Counted from the first letter of the stretch, positions 22,340-30,785 are shown. The stretch: 31,046 nucleotides of DNA from JAUWQU01 sp964605095 (GCA_964605095.1 CAZSBS010000015.1:1-31046); one strand, 5' to 3'. The notes: generated from the sequence alone by a model not told the origin. Numbers and translations are program-made.

Positions 22340-23112
22340 CTGACCTCGCACACATAGCGATTTGGGCGCCTACTCTGCTGCTGTTGACGCTGCGCGTCGC
22401 CGGCATGGTGCTCGTCGCGCCGGTGCTGGGGCACTCGGCCGTGCCGGTGCAGGTACGTCTGGCGATGGCGGCGGCGATGGCTCTTGCGGCCGCGGGGGCG
22501 ATGGCGGGTCCGCTGGCGGTCCCGGGCAGCTTGTGGTTCCTGGCGGGCGCGGGCGTCTGCGAGTTGGGCATCGGCGCGGCCATCGGATACTTGGCGAGCC
22601 TGATCTTCGCCGGCGTTGAGCTCGGCGCCTTCCACATCAGCAACCAGATGGGCCTTAGCCTTGCCGACGTGATCGACCCTACGAACCCCGACGCGCCATC
22701 GGCCCTGCGAGGGCTGTTCGTGCTGCTGGCGATAGTGATCTTCTTGGGCGTCGGCGGGCACAGGGCGCTAATCGGCGGGCTGATGGCGAGCTTCGATACC
22801 GTCCCTCCGATGGGATTCGTCGAGCCTGGGTCCCTGATCCAGCCGGTAGTGGCGATGCTTGGGGCGGCATTCGTGCTGGCGCTCAAACTGGCGGGTCCCG
22901 TGCTGATAGCGATGCTGCTGGCGACCGCGGTGATCGGCCTGCTCCAGCGGACCATTCCGACGCTGGGCCTGCTGTCGGTCGGCTTGCCGCTTAGGCCCCT
23001 GCTGGGCCTGGCGGTCATGTCGGCCTCGCTGATGGCGGTAAGCCCGCTGATGGAGGCGGCCGCGACGTATTTGCAGAAGAACATAATCGCCCTGACCGGG
23101 GCGGCGAGATAG
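22336..23112 (+). CDS. fliR: Flagellar export-gate protein FliR
   Basis: The 258-residue, Ala/Leu/Val-rich protein has about six membrane segments and FliR hallmarks: LRVAGMVLVAPVLGHSAVPVQVRLAMAAAMAL near the N-terminus, ELGIGAAIGYLASLIFAGVELGAFHISNQMGLS in the middle and GLLQRTIPTLGLLSVGLPLRPLLGLAVM near the end. FliR is structurally a fusion-like relative of FliP and FliQ and completes the gate. The start ATG overlaps the fliQ stop. flhB begins 3 bases after its stop. Confidence 0.93.
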   Translation: MTDLAHIAIWAPTLLLLTLRVAGMVLVAPVLGHSAVPVQVRLAMAAAMALAAAGAMAGPLAVPGSLWFLAGAGVCELGIGAAIGYLASLIFAGVELGAFHISNQMGLSLADVIDPTNPDAPSALRGLFVLLAIVIFLGVGGHRALIGGLMASFDTVPPMGFVEPGSLIQPVVAMLGAAFVLALKLAGPVLIAMLLATAVIGLLQRTIPTLGLLSVGLPLRPLLGLAVMSASLMAVSPLMEAAATYLQKNIIALTGAAR

Positions 23113-23115
23113 GCA

Positions 23116-23901
23116 ATGGCAGAGCAGCGGACAGACCAGACCGGCGAGCGAACCGAGAAGGCTACGCCTCTTCGGATCGAGGAGGCTCGCAAGCGCGGGC
23201 AGGTTCCGCGCAGTGCGGACCTGACAAGCGCCGCCGCCGGCCTTTGTGCGCTGCTGGTGCTGGCGCTGGCTGGGCCAGGGCTGCTGCGAGAGATGACGGC
23301 GATGACGGCGGCGATGTTGGATAACCGCGGCATGGCGCTGGACCCGGCCCGCGACGATATCGGCCAGGCCGTAGCCACCGCCGCGGGCGGGGCGATTGCC
23401 CGCTCGGCAGGGATCATGGCGGCGATCGCCGGGCTTATCGCCGTGGCGGCATTCGCGCAGGTCGGGCCCCTCTGGGCGACCGACCGTATCGCCGCCGACT
23501 GGGACCGAGTGTCGATGTCGGCCGGGTGGCGAAGACTGATGTCGTCACGAACGCTGGTGCGGGCCGCGTTTGCGGTCGCGAAGGTCGCGGCCGCGGGATC
23601 CGTCGCGTGGTGGTCCGGCCAGCGGATGGTTGGCCTGATGGCGGCGTCGCCGCGGCTGGACGCGCGGTCGTTTGCCGGCGAGGCGGGAAACCTGGCCGCG
23701 ACGGTGATGCTTCGCGTCGGCCTGTGCCTGCTCGTGCTGGGACTGGCGGAGTACCTCTACCAGCGATTCCAGCACGGGCGAGACCTCCGCATGACGCGGC
23801 GAGAGTGGATGGACGACATGAAACGCGCCGAGGGCGACCCGGCCACCCGCCGGCAGCGCCGACAACTCGGCAGGCAGATAACGGTTCGCAGGCGAGCATG
23901 A
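23116..23901 (+). CDS. flhB: FlhB lacking the C-terminal autocleavage (NPTH) domain
   Basis: FlhB normally has four membrane helices and a cytoplasmic domain that self-cleaves at Asn-Pro-Thr-His and switches export from hook to filament substrates. This 261-residue protein has the N-terminal signature (ERTEKATPLRIEEARKRGQVPRSADL), four membrane segments (about 35-55, 95-117, 150-172, 193-215) and the start of the linker (LRMTRREWMDDMKRAEGDP, then QLGRQITVRRR). It stops there, roughly 24 residues before the expected NPTH and about 120 residues short of the E. coli length. The next gene starts 10 bases later, and no frame in that space encodes NPTH, so this is a real truncation at this locus. 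A separate FlhB C-terminal protein could be encoded elsewhere. Confidence 0.9.
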   Translation: MAEQRTDQTGERTEKATPLRIEEARKRGQVPRSADLTSAAAGLCALLVLALAGPGLLREMTAMTAAMLDNRGMALDPARDDIGQAVATAAGGAIARSAGIMAAIAGLIAVAAFAQVGPLWATDRIAADWDRVSMSAGWRRLMSSRTLVRAAFAVAKVAAAGSVAWWSGQRMVGLMAASPRLDARSFAGEAGNLAATVMLRVGLCLLVLGLAEYLYQRFQHGRDLRMTRREWMDDMKRAEGDPATRRQRRQLGRQITVRRRA

Positions 23902-23910
23902 GAAAGTCCA

Positions 23911-26055
23911 ATGGCTGAGAGAGCGGCGACAATAGATCGCATGGCAGGCGCGATCGGCAGGCATCGCGGGATGCTGCTGCCCATCGGCGCCGCTGCGCTG
24001 ATATTTGTCGTGCTCGTGCCCGTGCCGCCCGGCGTGATGGACCTGCTCCTGGCGGGAAACATCATGCTCTCAGCCATCGTGCTGCTCACGGCGATCTACA
24101 TTCGCACGCCGTTGGAGTTCAGTGTGCTGCCGTCGGTGCTGCTTGGCTCGACGCTGCTGAGGCTGGTGCTGAACGTCGCCTCGACGAGGCTGATCCTCAC
24201 GGCCGGGGCCGACGGTCGGTCCGTTGTCGAGGCCCAGTCGGCCGCTGGGCACGTCATATGGGCGTTCAGCGAGTTCGTCGCCCGCGGGTCGCTGGTTGTC
24301 GGCGTGGTGCTCTTCGCGATACTCGTGGTGATCCAGTTCGTGGTGGTAACAAAGGGCGCCGCCCGCATCAGCGAGGTGGCCGCCAGGTTCGTTCTCGACG
24401 CGATGCCCGGCAAGCAGTTGGCTATCGACGCCGACGTTGCCGGCGGGCTTATTGACCAGGCCCAGGCCCAGCAGCGCCGCGCGAAAATCGCCAGCGAGGC
24501 CGACATGTACGGCGCGATGGATGGTGCCAGCAAGTTCCTACGCGGCGACGCCGTCGCGGCCGCGATCATCACGTGCATCAACATACTCGGCGGGCTATAC
24601 GTTGGCCTGGTGCAGTACGGCTGGGACCTATCACAATCGGCCGGCCTGTTCACTCGCCTGACCATCGGCGACGGGCTGGTAACGCAGATCCCAGCGCTGC
24701 TGATTTCCGTCGCGGCCGCCCTGGTCGTCACGCGAAGCACGTCTCGGACCAACCTGGGCGAGGAGGTGCTCGCGCAGTTGGCGGCCCGCCCGGCGGTGCT
24801 GGTCATCACCGCGGTGTTCATGGGTGCGCTTTGCCTGACGAGCCTGCCCAAGGGTCCGCTGCTGACGCTGGGCGCGGGCTGCGTGGCCCTGGCGGCGTTT
24901 CTGTCTCGCCGACAGCCAAGAGGCGGCTCGTCGTCCGACGCGCCCGTCTCCGGAGGCGCCGGCGCCGATGGCGCAGGCCTTTGGGGTCCGGCCCCGGCCC
25001 GCGCCGACGCGCTTAACGAGGACGTCGAGCAACTTCTGAGCGTCGATCCCATGCGTATCGAGTTGGGCTACGCTCTGGTCCGCCTCGTCGACGCCAGCCA
25101 GGGCGGCGACCTGCTCGAACGCATCGCCGCGCTGCGCCGCCAGGTGGCCCTGGAGCTCGGCCTGATCGTGCCCCCAATCCGCATCCGCGACAACCTCGGG
25201 ATCGACGCCCGCGGATACGTAATCAAGGTCCGCGGGGCGAAGGTCGCTTCCGCGCGCCTGTATCCCAACCAACTGCTCGCCATCGCGGGCGACCACCCGG
25301 TGGGCAAAGTTATTGGCCGGGAAGTGGAGGAGCCGGCGTTCGGCACACCCGCGGCGTGGATAAGCCACTCGCAGCGCGAACAGGCCGAGCGGCTGAACTA
25401 CACCGTGATCGACCCTGCCGGCGTCGTGGTCACGCACCTGGCCGAGGTCATACGCCGCCACGCGCAGGTGCTGCTATCGCGCCAGCGAGTGGCGTCGCTG
25501 CTGGACGGGCTCAGGAACACCGCGAGCGACCTGGTCGCCGAGGTGACCGGCAAGTTCACCGTCGGGCAGATACAGAAGGTCCTCCAGGCGCTGCTGCGCG
25601 AGCGCGTGCCGATCCGCGACCTCGAGACGATTCTCGAGGCCCTGTGCGAGTCATCCGACACCGCCGACGATGCCGACATGCTGGTCGAGTGCGTCCGCCA
25701 ACACATCGCCCGGACGATAAGCCAGCAGTACTGCGACGAGGATGGCAAGCTCTGGTGCGTCTGCCTCGACGGGCCGCTGGAAGAGACTCTTCGGGCACAC
25801 CTGGGCGTCATGGGCCGGCCCGACCCGTCGGCGGTTCCGCCGGAACTCGCGGGGCGCATCGGCCGGGGAATGGCAGAGGCGCTGGGCCGGCTCCGCCAGC
25901 GAGGCCGGGCCGCGGTGGTGCTGTGCAGCCCGGAAGTGAGGATGACCATAAAGCAACTGATCGCACCGACCATGCCTGAGGCGGCGGTGCTGGGATACAA
26001 CGAAATCGACTCGGTCGAAGTACACTCCATGGAAAGCGTGGGTATCGAATCATGA
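23911..26055 (+). CDS. flhA: Flagellar export-gate protein FlhA
   Basis: The 714-residue protein has the FlhA layout. An N-terminal membrane domain (about 20-320) carries the FHIPEP signature region (VVVTKGAARISEVAARFVLDAMPGKQ, then LAIDADVAGG with the Asp implicated in ion coupling, then EADMYGAMDGASKFLRGDA). A Ser/Gly/Ala-rich linker follows (about 340-370). A cytoplasmic domain (about 370-714) includes IELGYALVRLVD, IRIRDNLGID, GKVIGREVEEPAFGTPAAW and AEVIRRHAQVLLSRQ. FlhA receives chaperone-substrate complexes and works with FliI/FliJ and the proton motive force. The start follows flhB by 10 bases; the stop overlaps flhF (ATGA). Confidence 0.95.
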   Translation: MAERAATIDRMAGAIGRHRGMLLPIGAAALIFVVLVPVPPGVMDLLLAGNIMLSAIVLLTAIYIRTPLEFSVLPSVLLGSTLLRLVLNVASTRLILTAGADGRSVVEAQSAAGHVIWAFSEFVARGSLVVGVVLFAILVVIQFVVVTKGAARISEVAARFVLDAMPGKQLAIDADVAGGLIDQAQAQQRRAKIASEADMYGAMDGASKFLRGDAVAAAIITCINILGGLYVGLVQYGWDLSQSAGLFTRLTIGDGLVTQIPALLISVAAALVVTRSTSRTNLGEEVLAQLAARPAVLVITAVFMGALCLTSLPKGPLLTLGAGCVALAAFLSRRQPRGGSSSDAPVSGGAGADGAGLWGPAPARADALNEDVEQLLSVDPMRIELGYALVRLVDASQGGDLLERIAALRRQVALELGLIVPPIRIRDNLGIDARGYVIKVRGAKVASARLYPNQLLAIAGDHPVGKVIGREVEEPAFGTPAAWISHSQREQAERLNYTVIDPAGVVVTHLAEVIRRHAQVLLSRQRVASLLDGLRNTASDLVAEVTGKFTVGQIQKVLQALLRERVPIRDLETILEALCESSDTADDADMLVECVRQHIARTISQQYCDEDGKLWCVCLDGPLEETLRAHLGVMGRPDPSAVPPELAGRIGRGMAEALGRLRQRGRAAVVLCSPEVRMTIKQLIAPTMPEAAVLGYNEIDSVEVHSMESVGIES

Positions 26056-27290
26056 CACTCAAGACCTACCAAGCCCCGACGATGGCTCAAGCCCTGGCCG
26101 AGGTAAAGCGGGACCTCGGGCGCGACGCGGTTATCCTCCACACGCGAACGTTCCGCCGGGGCGGGCTGCTGGCATTCTGGCGACAGCAGATGTGGGAGGT
26201 GACAGCCTCGCCGAACCTCAACGTGCCACATCGCCTTGGGGACGGCAAATCGGAGCACCAGGCGGCAGGCCAGTACGAGGCCGCGATGGACACCCCCTCC
26301 CCCGAGCCCCCCGCGCACGCCAAGGCTGCGCTGCCCGTGCCCGCCACCACCGCCCAGGCGACGACCGACGAACCCGGGCAACTGGCAACGCAGGTCCACG
26401 ACATCCGGCAGATGGTCGAGCAGCTTCTCCAGCGGCCCGGCGGCGGCGCCACCGAGGCCTGGCCCGAGGTGCCGGTGGAAGTCAGGCAATTTCAGAAGCA
26501 GTTTATCTGCCAGGACATCGATCCCGCCTACGCGGAGAAAATACTCAAGCAGCTCTGCATGAGCCTCACCGGCCAGCAGTTCACCGACCGCCAGATGCTC
26601 CGCTCGGAATTGCGTAAGCTCGTCGCCGCGCGCATCCGCACGGACAAGGCCGAGCCGACCCGTCCGCGCAAGGCCGGGCGGGCGCAGGTCATATCGCTGA
26701 TCGGGCCGACCGGAGTCGGCAAGACCACCACCATCGCCAAGCTCGCCGCCAACTACAAGCTCCGCGAGGGAAAGACCGTCGGGCTGATCACCATCGACAC
26801 ATACCGTATCGCCGCGGTGGACCAATTACGGACATATGCCGATATAATAGAGGTTCCGCTCCGCGCGGTTCTGACGACTGGGGAATTGAACCAGGCCGTC
26901 GAGGCAATGCACGACCTGGACGTGGTGCTGATTGACACGGCCGGGCGAAGCCAGAACAACCGGCTGCGGCTCGGTCAGTTGAAGAGCTTCATCGCGGCGG
27001 CCGAGCCGGACGAGGTACACTTGGTAGTCTCCGCGACGGCCAATCGCGCATGCACGGCGGCGGTCCTGGAGCGGTTCATGCCGCTTGGGGCCAACCGGAT
27101 TATCGTCACAAAGCTTGACGAGGCGGGTAGTTTTGGCGTATTCCTGAATGTTTCTGAGGCAGGCGGTGGCCCGATAAGCTATATCACCACCGGACAGGAT
27201 GTACCTGAGGACATCGCTCGGGCCGATGCTGATGCCCTGGCTGAGTGCATCCTGACCGGGCGGTTCGGAGAAGTTGGACATGGCGGCTGA
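26052..27290 (+). CDS. flhF: SRP-type GTPase FlhF
   Basis: The 412-residue protein has a short conserved N-terminus (KTYQAPTMAQALAEVKRDLGRDAVILHTR), a Pro/Ala-rich linker (about 70-125), and the NG domain of signal recognition particle GTPases. G1 is GPTGVGKTT (residues 218-226), then TIDTYRIAAVDQLRTYADI, G3 DTAGRSQNN, and G4 TKLDEAG. FlhF sets the place and number of flagella at the cell pole or membrane and is stimulated by FlhG. The start overlaps the flhA stop and its end overlaps flhG by 11 bases. Confidence 0.93.
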   Translation: MTLKTYQAPTMAQALAEVKRDLGRDAVILHTRTFRRGGLLAFWRQQMWEVTASPNLNVPHRLGDGKSEHQAAGQYEAAMDTPSPEPPAHAKAALPVPATTAQATTDEPGQLATQVHDIRQMVEQLLQRPGGGATEAWPEVPVEVRQFQKQFICQDIDPAYAEKILKQLCMSLTGQQFTDRQMLRSELRKLVAARIRTDKAEPTRPRKAGRAQVISLIGPTGVGKTTTIAKLAANYKLREGKTVGLITIDTYRIAAVDQLRTYADIIEVPLRAVLTTGELNQAVEAMHDLDVVLIDTAGRSQNNRLRLGQLKSFIAAAEPDEVHLVVSATANRACTAAVLERFMPLGANRIIVTKLDEAGSFGVFLNVSEAGGGPISYITTGQDVPEDIARADADALAECILTGRFGEVGHGG

Positions 27291-28128
27291 TGATCAGGCA
27301 AGCAGACTTCGGGAGTTGATGCGAACCAGCAGGACGGCCCGCACGATCGCTGTTACCAGCGGCAAGGGCGGCGTCGGCAAGAGCAACGTTGCGCTGAACT
27401 TGTCCATACTCCTGTCGGCCGCGGGAAACCGCGTGGCCCTCGTCGACGCGGACCTGGGCCTGGCCAACCTGGACGTTCTGGCCAACGTGGCGGTGCGGGC
27501 GAACCTTTCGCACGTCATCGCCGGCAGCCACACGCTCGAACAGGTGACAATAGACCTGCCCAGCGGCGTGCAGTTGGTGCCCGGCGCCAGCGGGCTGGCC
27601 AAACTGGCCGACCTGTCGGAATTCCAGCGAGCCGCCCTGCTGCGGTCGCTTGCGGGCCTCGAGGCCGATAACGACGTGATCGTCGTGGATTGCAGCGCCG
27701 GCATAGGACCGGACGTGATGAGCTTCGCCTGCGGGGCTGACCATGTCATGGTCGTCACCACCCCGGAGCCGACCGCCATCACCGACGCCTACGCCGTGGT
27801 CAAGGCTATCACGCAGCGCCGCTATGCCGGGCACGTGAGCCTGCTGGTAAACATGGCTGCCAGCCGGCACGAGGCAAGGATGACGCATCAGCGGATAGCG
27901 ACCGTGGCACGGCAGTTCCTGGGCCAGCGGCTCTTTGACGCCGGCTACGTCCTGGCCGACCCGAGGGTGCCCGAGGCGGTTCGCAAACGCGAGCCGTTCG
28001 TCCTGGCCTACCCGAGGTGCTCGGCCAGCAGGTGCCTGGCCGCACTGGCGGCAAGGCTGCGCAGCGGCGAATCGCTGGCTGGGGCCCAGGAAGGCTTCTT
28101 CAGGCGAGTGGCCAATTGGTTTGCATGA
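27280..28128 (+). CDS. flhG: MinD-like ATPase FlhG (FleN/YlxH)
   Basis: The 282-residue MinD/ParA-type ATPase has the deviant P-loop SGKGGVGKS (27-35), ALVDADLGLANLDVLA, a Walker B-like VIVVDCSAGIG and TTPEPTAITDAYAVVKA. Its N-terminus reads DQASRLR (5-11), an exact match to the DQAxxLR element by which FlhG activates the FlhF GTPase. The C-terminus (EGFFRRVANWFA) looks like an amphipathic membrane-binding helix, as in MinD. It limits flagellar number together with FlhF. The ATG at 27280 has GGAG at 27267-27270; an in-frame TTG at 27274 is less likely. It lies within the flhF 3' end. Confidence 0.93.
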   Translation: MAADDQASRLRELMRTSRTARTIAVTSGKGGVGKSNVALNLSILLSAAGNRVALVDADLGLANLDVLANVAVRANLSHVIAGSHTLEQVTIDLPSGVQLVPGASGLAKLADLSEFQRAALLRSLAGLEADNDVIVVDCSAGIGPDVMSFACGADHVMVVTTPEPTAITDAYAVVKAITQRRYAGHVSLLVNMAASRHEARMTHQRIATVARQFLGQRLFDAGYVLADPRVPEAVRKREPFVLAYPRCSASRCLAALAARLRSGESLAGAQEGFFRRVANWFA

Positions 28129-28138
28129 CAGACGCTCC

Positions 28139-28158
28139 CGGGGCCAGATGCGGCCCCG
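28139..28158 (+). terminator. GC hairpin just after flhG
   Basis: CGGGGCC-AGATGC-GGCCCCG begins 11 bases after the flhG stop. It has a perfect 7-bp stem and 6-base loop but no T-run, so it may be a weak terminator, an RNA 3'-end stabiliser, or a pause between the operon and fliA. Confidence 0.4.
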
Positions 28159-28174
28159 ATCAAGAGGAAAGCGA

Positions 28175-28408
28175 ATGGATTCGCTTGGCAATAAACAACT
28201 TAAGGCATGGATGCCGCCGAGGCGCTGCCACTGGCTTGCGCCTTGGCCACTGGGGACTCGCGCCGCCTATGAGGGTTCCGACCGGTGGCGGTGCGGAAAT
28301 TGCGCGATAAAAAATGCCATCGCTCGCAAATCCACATCTGATTTCTTAGCCAAGTCTTATGTTCATTTACAGGGCTGGCTGGGACGAATAAGTCCGAAAA
28401 AAGAATAA
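28175..28408 (+). CDS. Possible small protein in the flhG-fliA spacer
   Basis: A 77-codon frame follows GAGGA (28164-28168). The product is basic with several Trp and one Cys-x-x-Cys (RCGNCA) and has no recognisable family. It is the only candidate gene in the 433-base spacer 28129-28561; its composition does not clearly match its neighbours, and it may be non-coding. Confidence 0.25.
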   Translation: MDSLGNKQLKAWMPPRRCHWLAPWPLGTRAAYEGSDRWRCGNCAIKNAIARKSTSDFLAKSYVHLQGWLGRISPKKE

Positions 28409-28419
28409 TAATATGGGTT

Positions 28420-28455
28420 GACGAGATAAACTAGGTAGATAAGATAGAATGGATA
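28420..28455. repeat. Nonamer array (GATAAGATA type) upstream of fliA
   Basis: GACGAGATA, AACTAGGTA, GATAAGATA and GAATGGATA follow each other exactly. TTGACG at 28418-28423 overlaps the array start and could act as a -35 box, with AAGATA (28441-28446) 17 bases on as a poor -10 box. A 6-bp hairpin GCACAA/TTGTGC follows at 28469-28486. Confidence 0.5.
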
Positions 28456-28561
28456 AGTTGAGACGCATGCACAATTCACCTTGTGCTGCCGGTGCCTCAG
28501 TGTTGGGCCGGGCAGTGATCGGCGAGTCTCTCGCGAAGCAGACGGGAAGGAGCGATCAGGA

Positions 28562-29353
28562 ATGAAGACTACGCGCAGCAAGGCGACGAAAGAGGAACTT
28601 GACGCGCTGTGGAAAACATTCCACGTCGCCAAAGACGAAGATGCCCGCAACCGTCTCATCGAGAACTTTCTGCCGATTGTCAAGTACACGGCCGAGAGGC
28701 TCCACACGAAGCTGCCCGACGAGGTCGAAGTTGACGACCTGATCTCGGCTGGGATCTTCGGGCTGGTCGACGCGGTGAACGCGTTCGATCCCGGCCGGGG
28801 CGTGAAGTTCGAGACCTACTGCGCGCCGCGGATTCGCGGGGCGATCCTCGACGAGCTTCGCAGCATGGACTGGGTGCCGCGCCTGGTCCGCAGCCGCGGG
28901 CACAAGCTCAAGGAGTCGCTCCAGCGCCTCGAGGCCGAGCTTGGCCGCAGGCCGCTCGAAAAGGAACTGGCCAAGGACATGAGGCTTTCCATGAGCGAGT
29001 TCCGCAAGCTCCAGCGCGACGCTCACGCCGTCGGCTTGGTCAGCCTCAGCCGAAAGTGGTTCGAGACGGACTCCAACAAGGACGTCTGCGAGATCGACGT
29101 GCTCGAGGACAAGCGCAGCGACGACCCCCTCCGCGCCGTGCAGCGCAAGGACATAAAGGACCTCGTCACCCGCGGCCTCAGCCGGGCCGAGCGGCTCATC
29201 ATCGTGCTGTACTACTTCGAGGAAATGACCATGCGCGAAATCGGGGAGACCCTCGACCTCTCCGAGAGCCGCGTCAGCCAGATGCACTCAGCCATCCTTT
29301 CGCGACTCCGCCACCAGCTCGACAAACGCCAAAAGGAACTTCAGGCGGTATGA
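28562..29353 (+). CDS. fliA: Flagellar sigma factor FliA (sigma-28 / WhiG family)
   Basis: The 263-residue sigma-70-family factor lacks region 1.1. Region 2 (about 25-95) contains NFLPIVKYTAERLHTKLPDEVEVDDLISAGIFGLVDAVNAFDP and FETYCAPRIRGAILDELRSMDWVPR, a strong FliA/WhiG signature. Region 3 has LEKELAKDMRLSMSEFRKLQRDA. Region 4 has the helix-turn-helix TMREIGETLDLSESRVSQMHSAILSRLR. It directs RNA polymerase to late flagellar genes, which must lie outside the window. AAGGAG at 28547-28552 fixes the ATG at 28562 rather than the in-frame upstream ATG at 28481. No anti-sigma FlgM is encoded beside it. Confidence 0.94.
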   Translation: MKTTRSKATKEELDALWKTFHVAKDEDARNRLIENFLPIVKYTAERLHTKLPDEVEVDDLISAGIFGLVDAVNAFDPGRGVKFETYCAPRIRGAILDELRSMDWVPRLVRSRGHKLKESLQRLEAELGRRPLEKELAKDMRLSMSEFRKLQRDAHAVGLVSLSRKWFETDSNKDVCEIDVLEDKRSDDPLRAVQRKDIKDLVTRGLSRAERLIIVLYYFEEMTMREIGETLDLSESRVSQMHSAILSRLRHQLDKRQKELQAV

Positions 29354-29357
29354 CGGC

Positions 29358-29385
29358 GGTAGCCGGTAGTTGGTAGCCGGTAGCC
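29358..29385. repeat. Heptamer array (GGTAGCC) after fliA
   Basis: GGTAGCC, GGTAGTT, GGTAGCC and GGTAGCC run without interruption a few bases past the fliA stop. The family matches GTAGCCGG beside the gap at 10493 and, on the other strand, the array at 18304-18331. Confidence 0.7.
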
Positions 29386-29423
29386 GGTTTACCCCGAGCG
29401 ACGTTGGGGGGGGCAGCCCGAGG

Positions 29424-29445
29424 CCTGCTCGCTTCAGCGAGCAGG
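29424..29445 (+). terminator. Perfect hairpin downstream of fliA
   Basis: CCTGCTCGC-TTCA-GCGAGCAGG is a 9-bp stem with a tetraloop and no T-run. A second stem (GGGTGCC at 29473-29479 with GGCACCC at 29503-29509) follows. Together they are the likely 3' end of the flagellar transcript or part of a REP-type element. Confidence 0.4.
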
Positions 29446-29621
29446 AAAGGCGGAATCAGGCTGGGTCATGCGGGGTGCCCCCTCGGGGCCAAAGACCGGG
29501 GCGGCACCCTCACACCCGTTATACGAATCTCAGAGAAAACTCGCGCCCGCTTTCATTTCTTGCACATCAAGGGCAAAATGTGTGCTAAAATTATGCCGAA
29601 GATGTAAAAAAGGAAGCAAAC

Positions 29622-30785
29622 ATGAAATTGGTGAAGCGATTATTTCGGGCTCCGGCAGATCAGAGCTTCTTCTTGTTCGGCCCGAGAGGAACCGGCAAGT
29701 CCACCTGGCTGCGGCAGACGTTCCCAGATGCGGTCTATGTCGACCTGCTCGATCAGGACGCCTTTCGCACATACCTGGCCAGGCCTGAGCGACTGGCTGA
29801 GTTGATTGCCGGCAGTCCGAAGGCCAGGACTGTGATCATCGACGAAATCCAGAAGGCGCCAAGCCTTCTCGATGAGGTGCATCGGCTGATCGAGTCCAGG
29901 GACCGCCGGAAGATTCAGTTCATCCTCACCGGCTCCAGTGCCCGCAAGTTGAGGCGAGGCGGCACGGACCTTCTCGCCGGCCGGGCCATACTCAGGTCCC
30001 TGCATCCATTTATGGCGGCGGAGTTGGGACAGCATTTCGAACTGGAACGAAGCCTTCAAGTCGGCATGCTCCCGCTCGTGCTTGATTCAGCCGAGCCTGT
30101 CGAGACGCTAAAGTCCTACGTTTCGCTATACCTTCGGGAGGAAGTCCAGGCCGAGGGCGTGGTCCGCAACGTCGGCAACTTCGCGCGGTTTCTGGAGGCC
30201 ATGGCGTTTTCTCACGCGTCGATGCTGAACACCTCGCATGTCGCCCGCGAATGTCAGGTGAATCGCGGGACAGTGGACGGATTTGTGGAAGTGCTGGAGG
30301 ATCTGCTGTTGGGATATCGCGTGCCTTCATTCACACGGCGAGCCCAACGGCAACTCGTGCAGCACCCGAAATTCTACTACATCGACGCGGGTGTATTCCG
30401 CTCGCTTCGCCCCAAGGGGCCGTTGGATTCGCCGGAAGAGGTCGGTGGGGCGTGCCTTGAAGGGCTCGTCGCACAGCACTTGCGAGCGTGGATCGCCTAC
30501 AGCAAAGCCGAGCGGTCTCTGCACTTCTGGCGGACCAGGAGGGGTTTGGAGGTCGATTTCGTCATCTATGGCGAAGAGACGTTCCTCGCCATCGAAGTCA
30601 AGCGATCCCGGAGCGTATACAGCAAGGACGTCAGGGCGTTGCTGGCCTTTCAGGAGGACTATCCCCAGGCGAAGGCATGCCTTCTCTATGGCGGCAAAGA
30701 CCGCGTCAAGATCAATGGAGTGCTCTGCATGCCCTGCGAGGAATTCCTCCGCGGGCTTGTTCCCGATGCTCCAGCGCCGATTTGA
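29622..30785 (+). CDS. AAA+ ATPase with C-terminal DUF4143 (nuclease-like) domain
   Basis: The 387-residue protein has an N-terminal AAA+ domain: Walker A GPRGTGKS (20-27), Walker B TVIIDEIQ (70-77) and the sensor-like FILTGSSARKLRRGGTDLLAGRA. A C-terminal DUF4143 domain contains YYIDAGVFRSL, a restriction-endonuclease-like core with GLEVDFVIYGEETFLAIEVKRS (an Asp...Glu-x-Lys triad) and a final strand region. This is a very widespread prokaryotic family of unproven function, often present in many copies and sometimes near mobile elements. GGAAG upstream supports the start. It begins 268 bases after fliA, beyond the heptamer array and hairpins, and is not likely to be part of the flagellar system. 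Confidence 0.88.
   Translation: MKLVKRLFRAPADQSFFLFGPRGTGKSTWLRQTFPDAVYVDLLDQDAFRTYLARPERLAELIAGSPKARTVIIDEIQKAPSLLDEVHRLIESRDRRKIQFILTGSSARKLRRGGTDLLAGRAILRSLHPFMAAELGQHFELERSLQVGMLPLVLDSAEPVETLKSYVSLYLREEVQAEGVVRNVGNFARFLEAMAFSHASMLNTSHVARECQVNRGTVDGFVEVLEDLLLGYRVPSFTRRAQRQLVQHPKFYYIDAGVFRSLRPKGPLDSPEEVGGACLEGLVAQHLRAWIAYSKAERSLHFWRTRRGLEVDFVIYGEETFLAIEVKRSRSVYSKDVRALLAFQEDYPQAKACLLYGGKDRVKINGVLCMPCEEFLRGLVPDAPAPI

Noticed and set aside
25398..26825. Minus-strand open frame of about 475 codons opposite flhA-flhF
   Set aside because: Both plus-strand genes are certain, and the antisense product has no recognisable feature.
26836..26851. GCCGATATAAT inside flhF, resembling sigma-28 and sigma-70 -10 boxes
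   Set aside because: No TAAA-type -35 element at the right spacing, and it lies in the middle of the FlhF GTPase domain.
127..29385. The short repeat arrays as CRISPR
   Set aside because: Periods of 7 and 9 bases without spacers, and no cas genes, exclude CRISPR.
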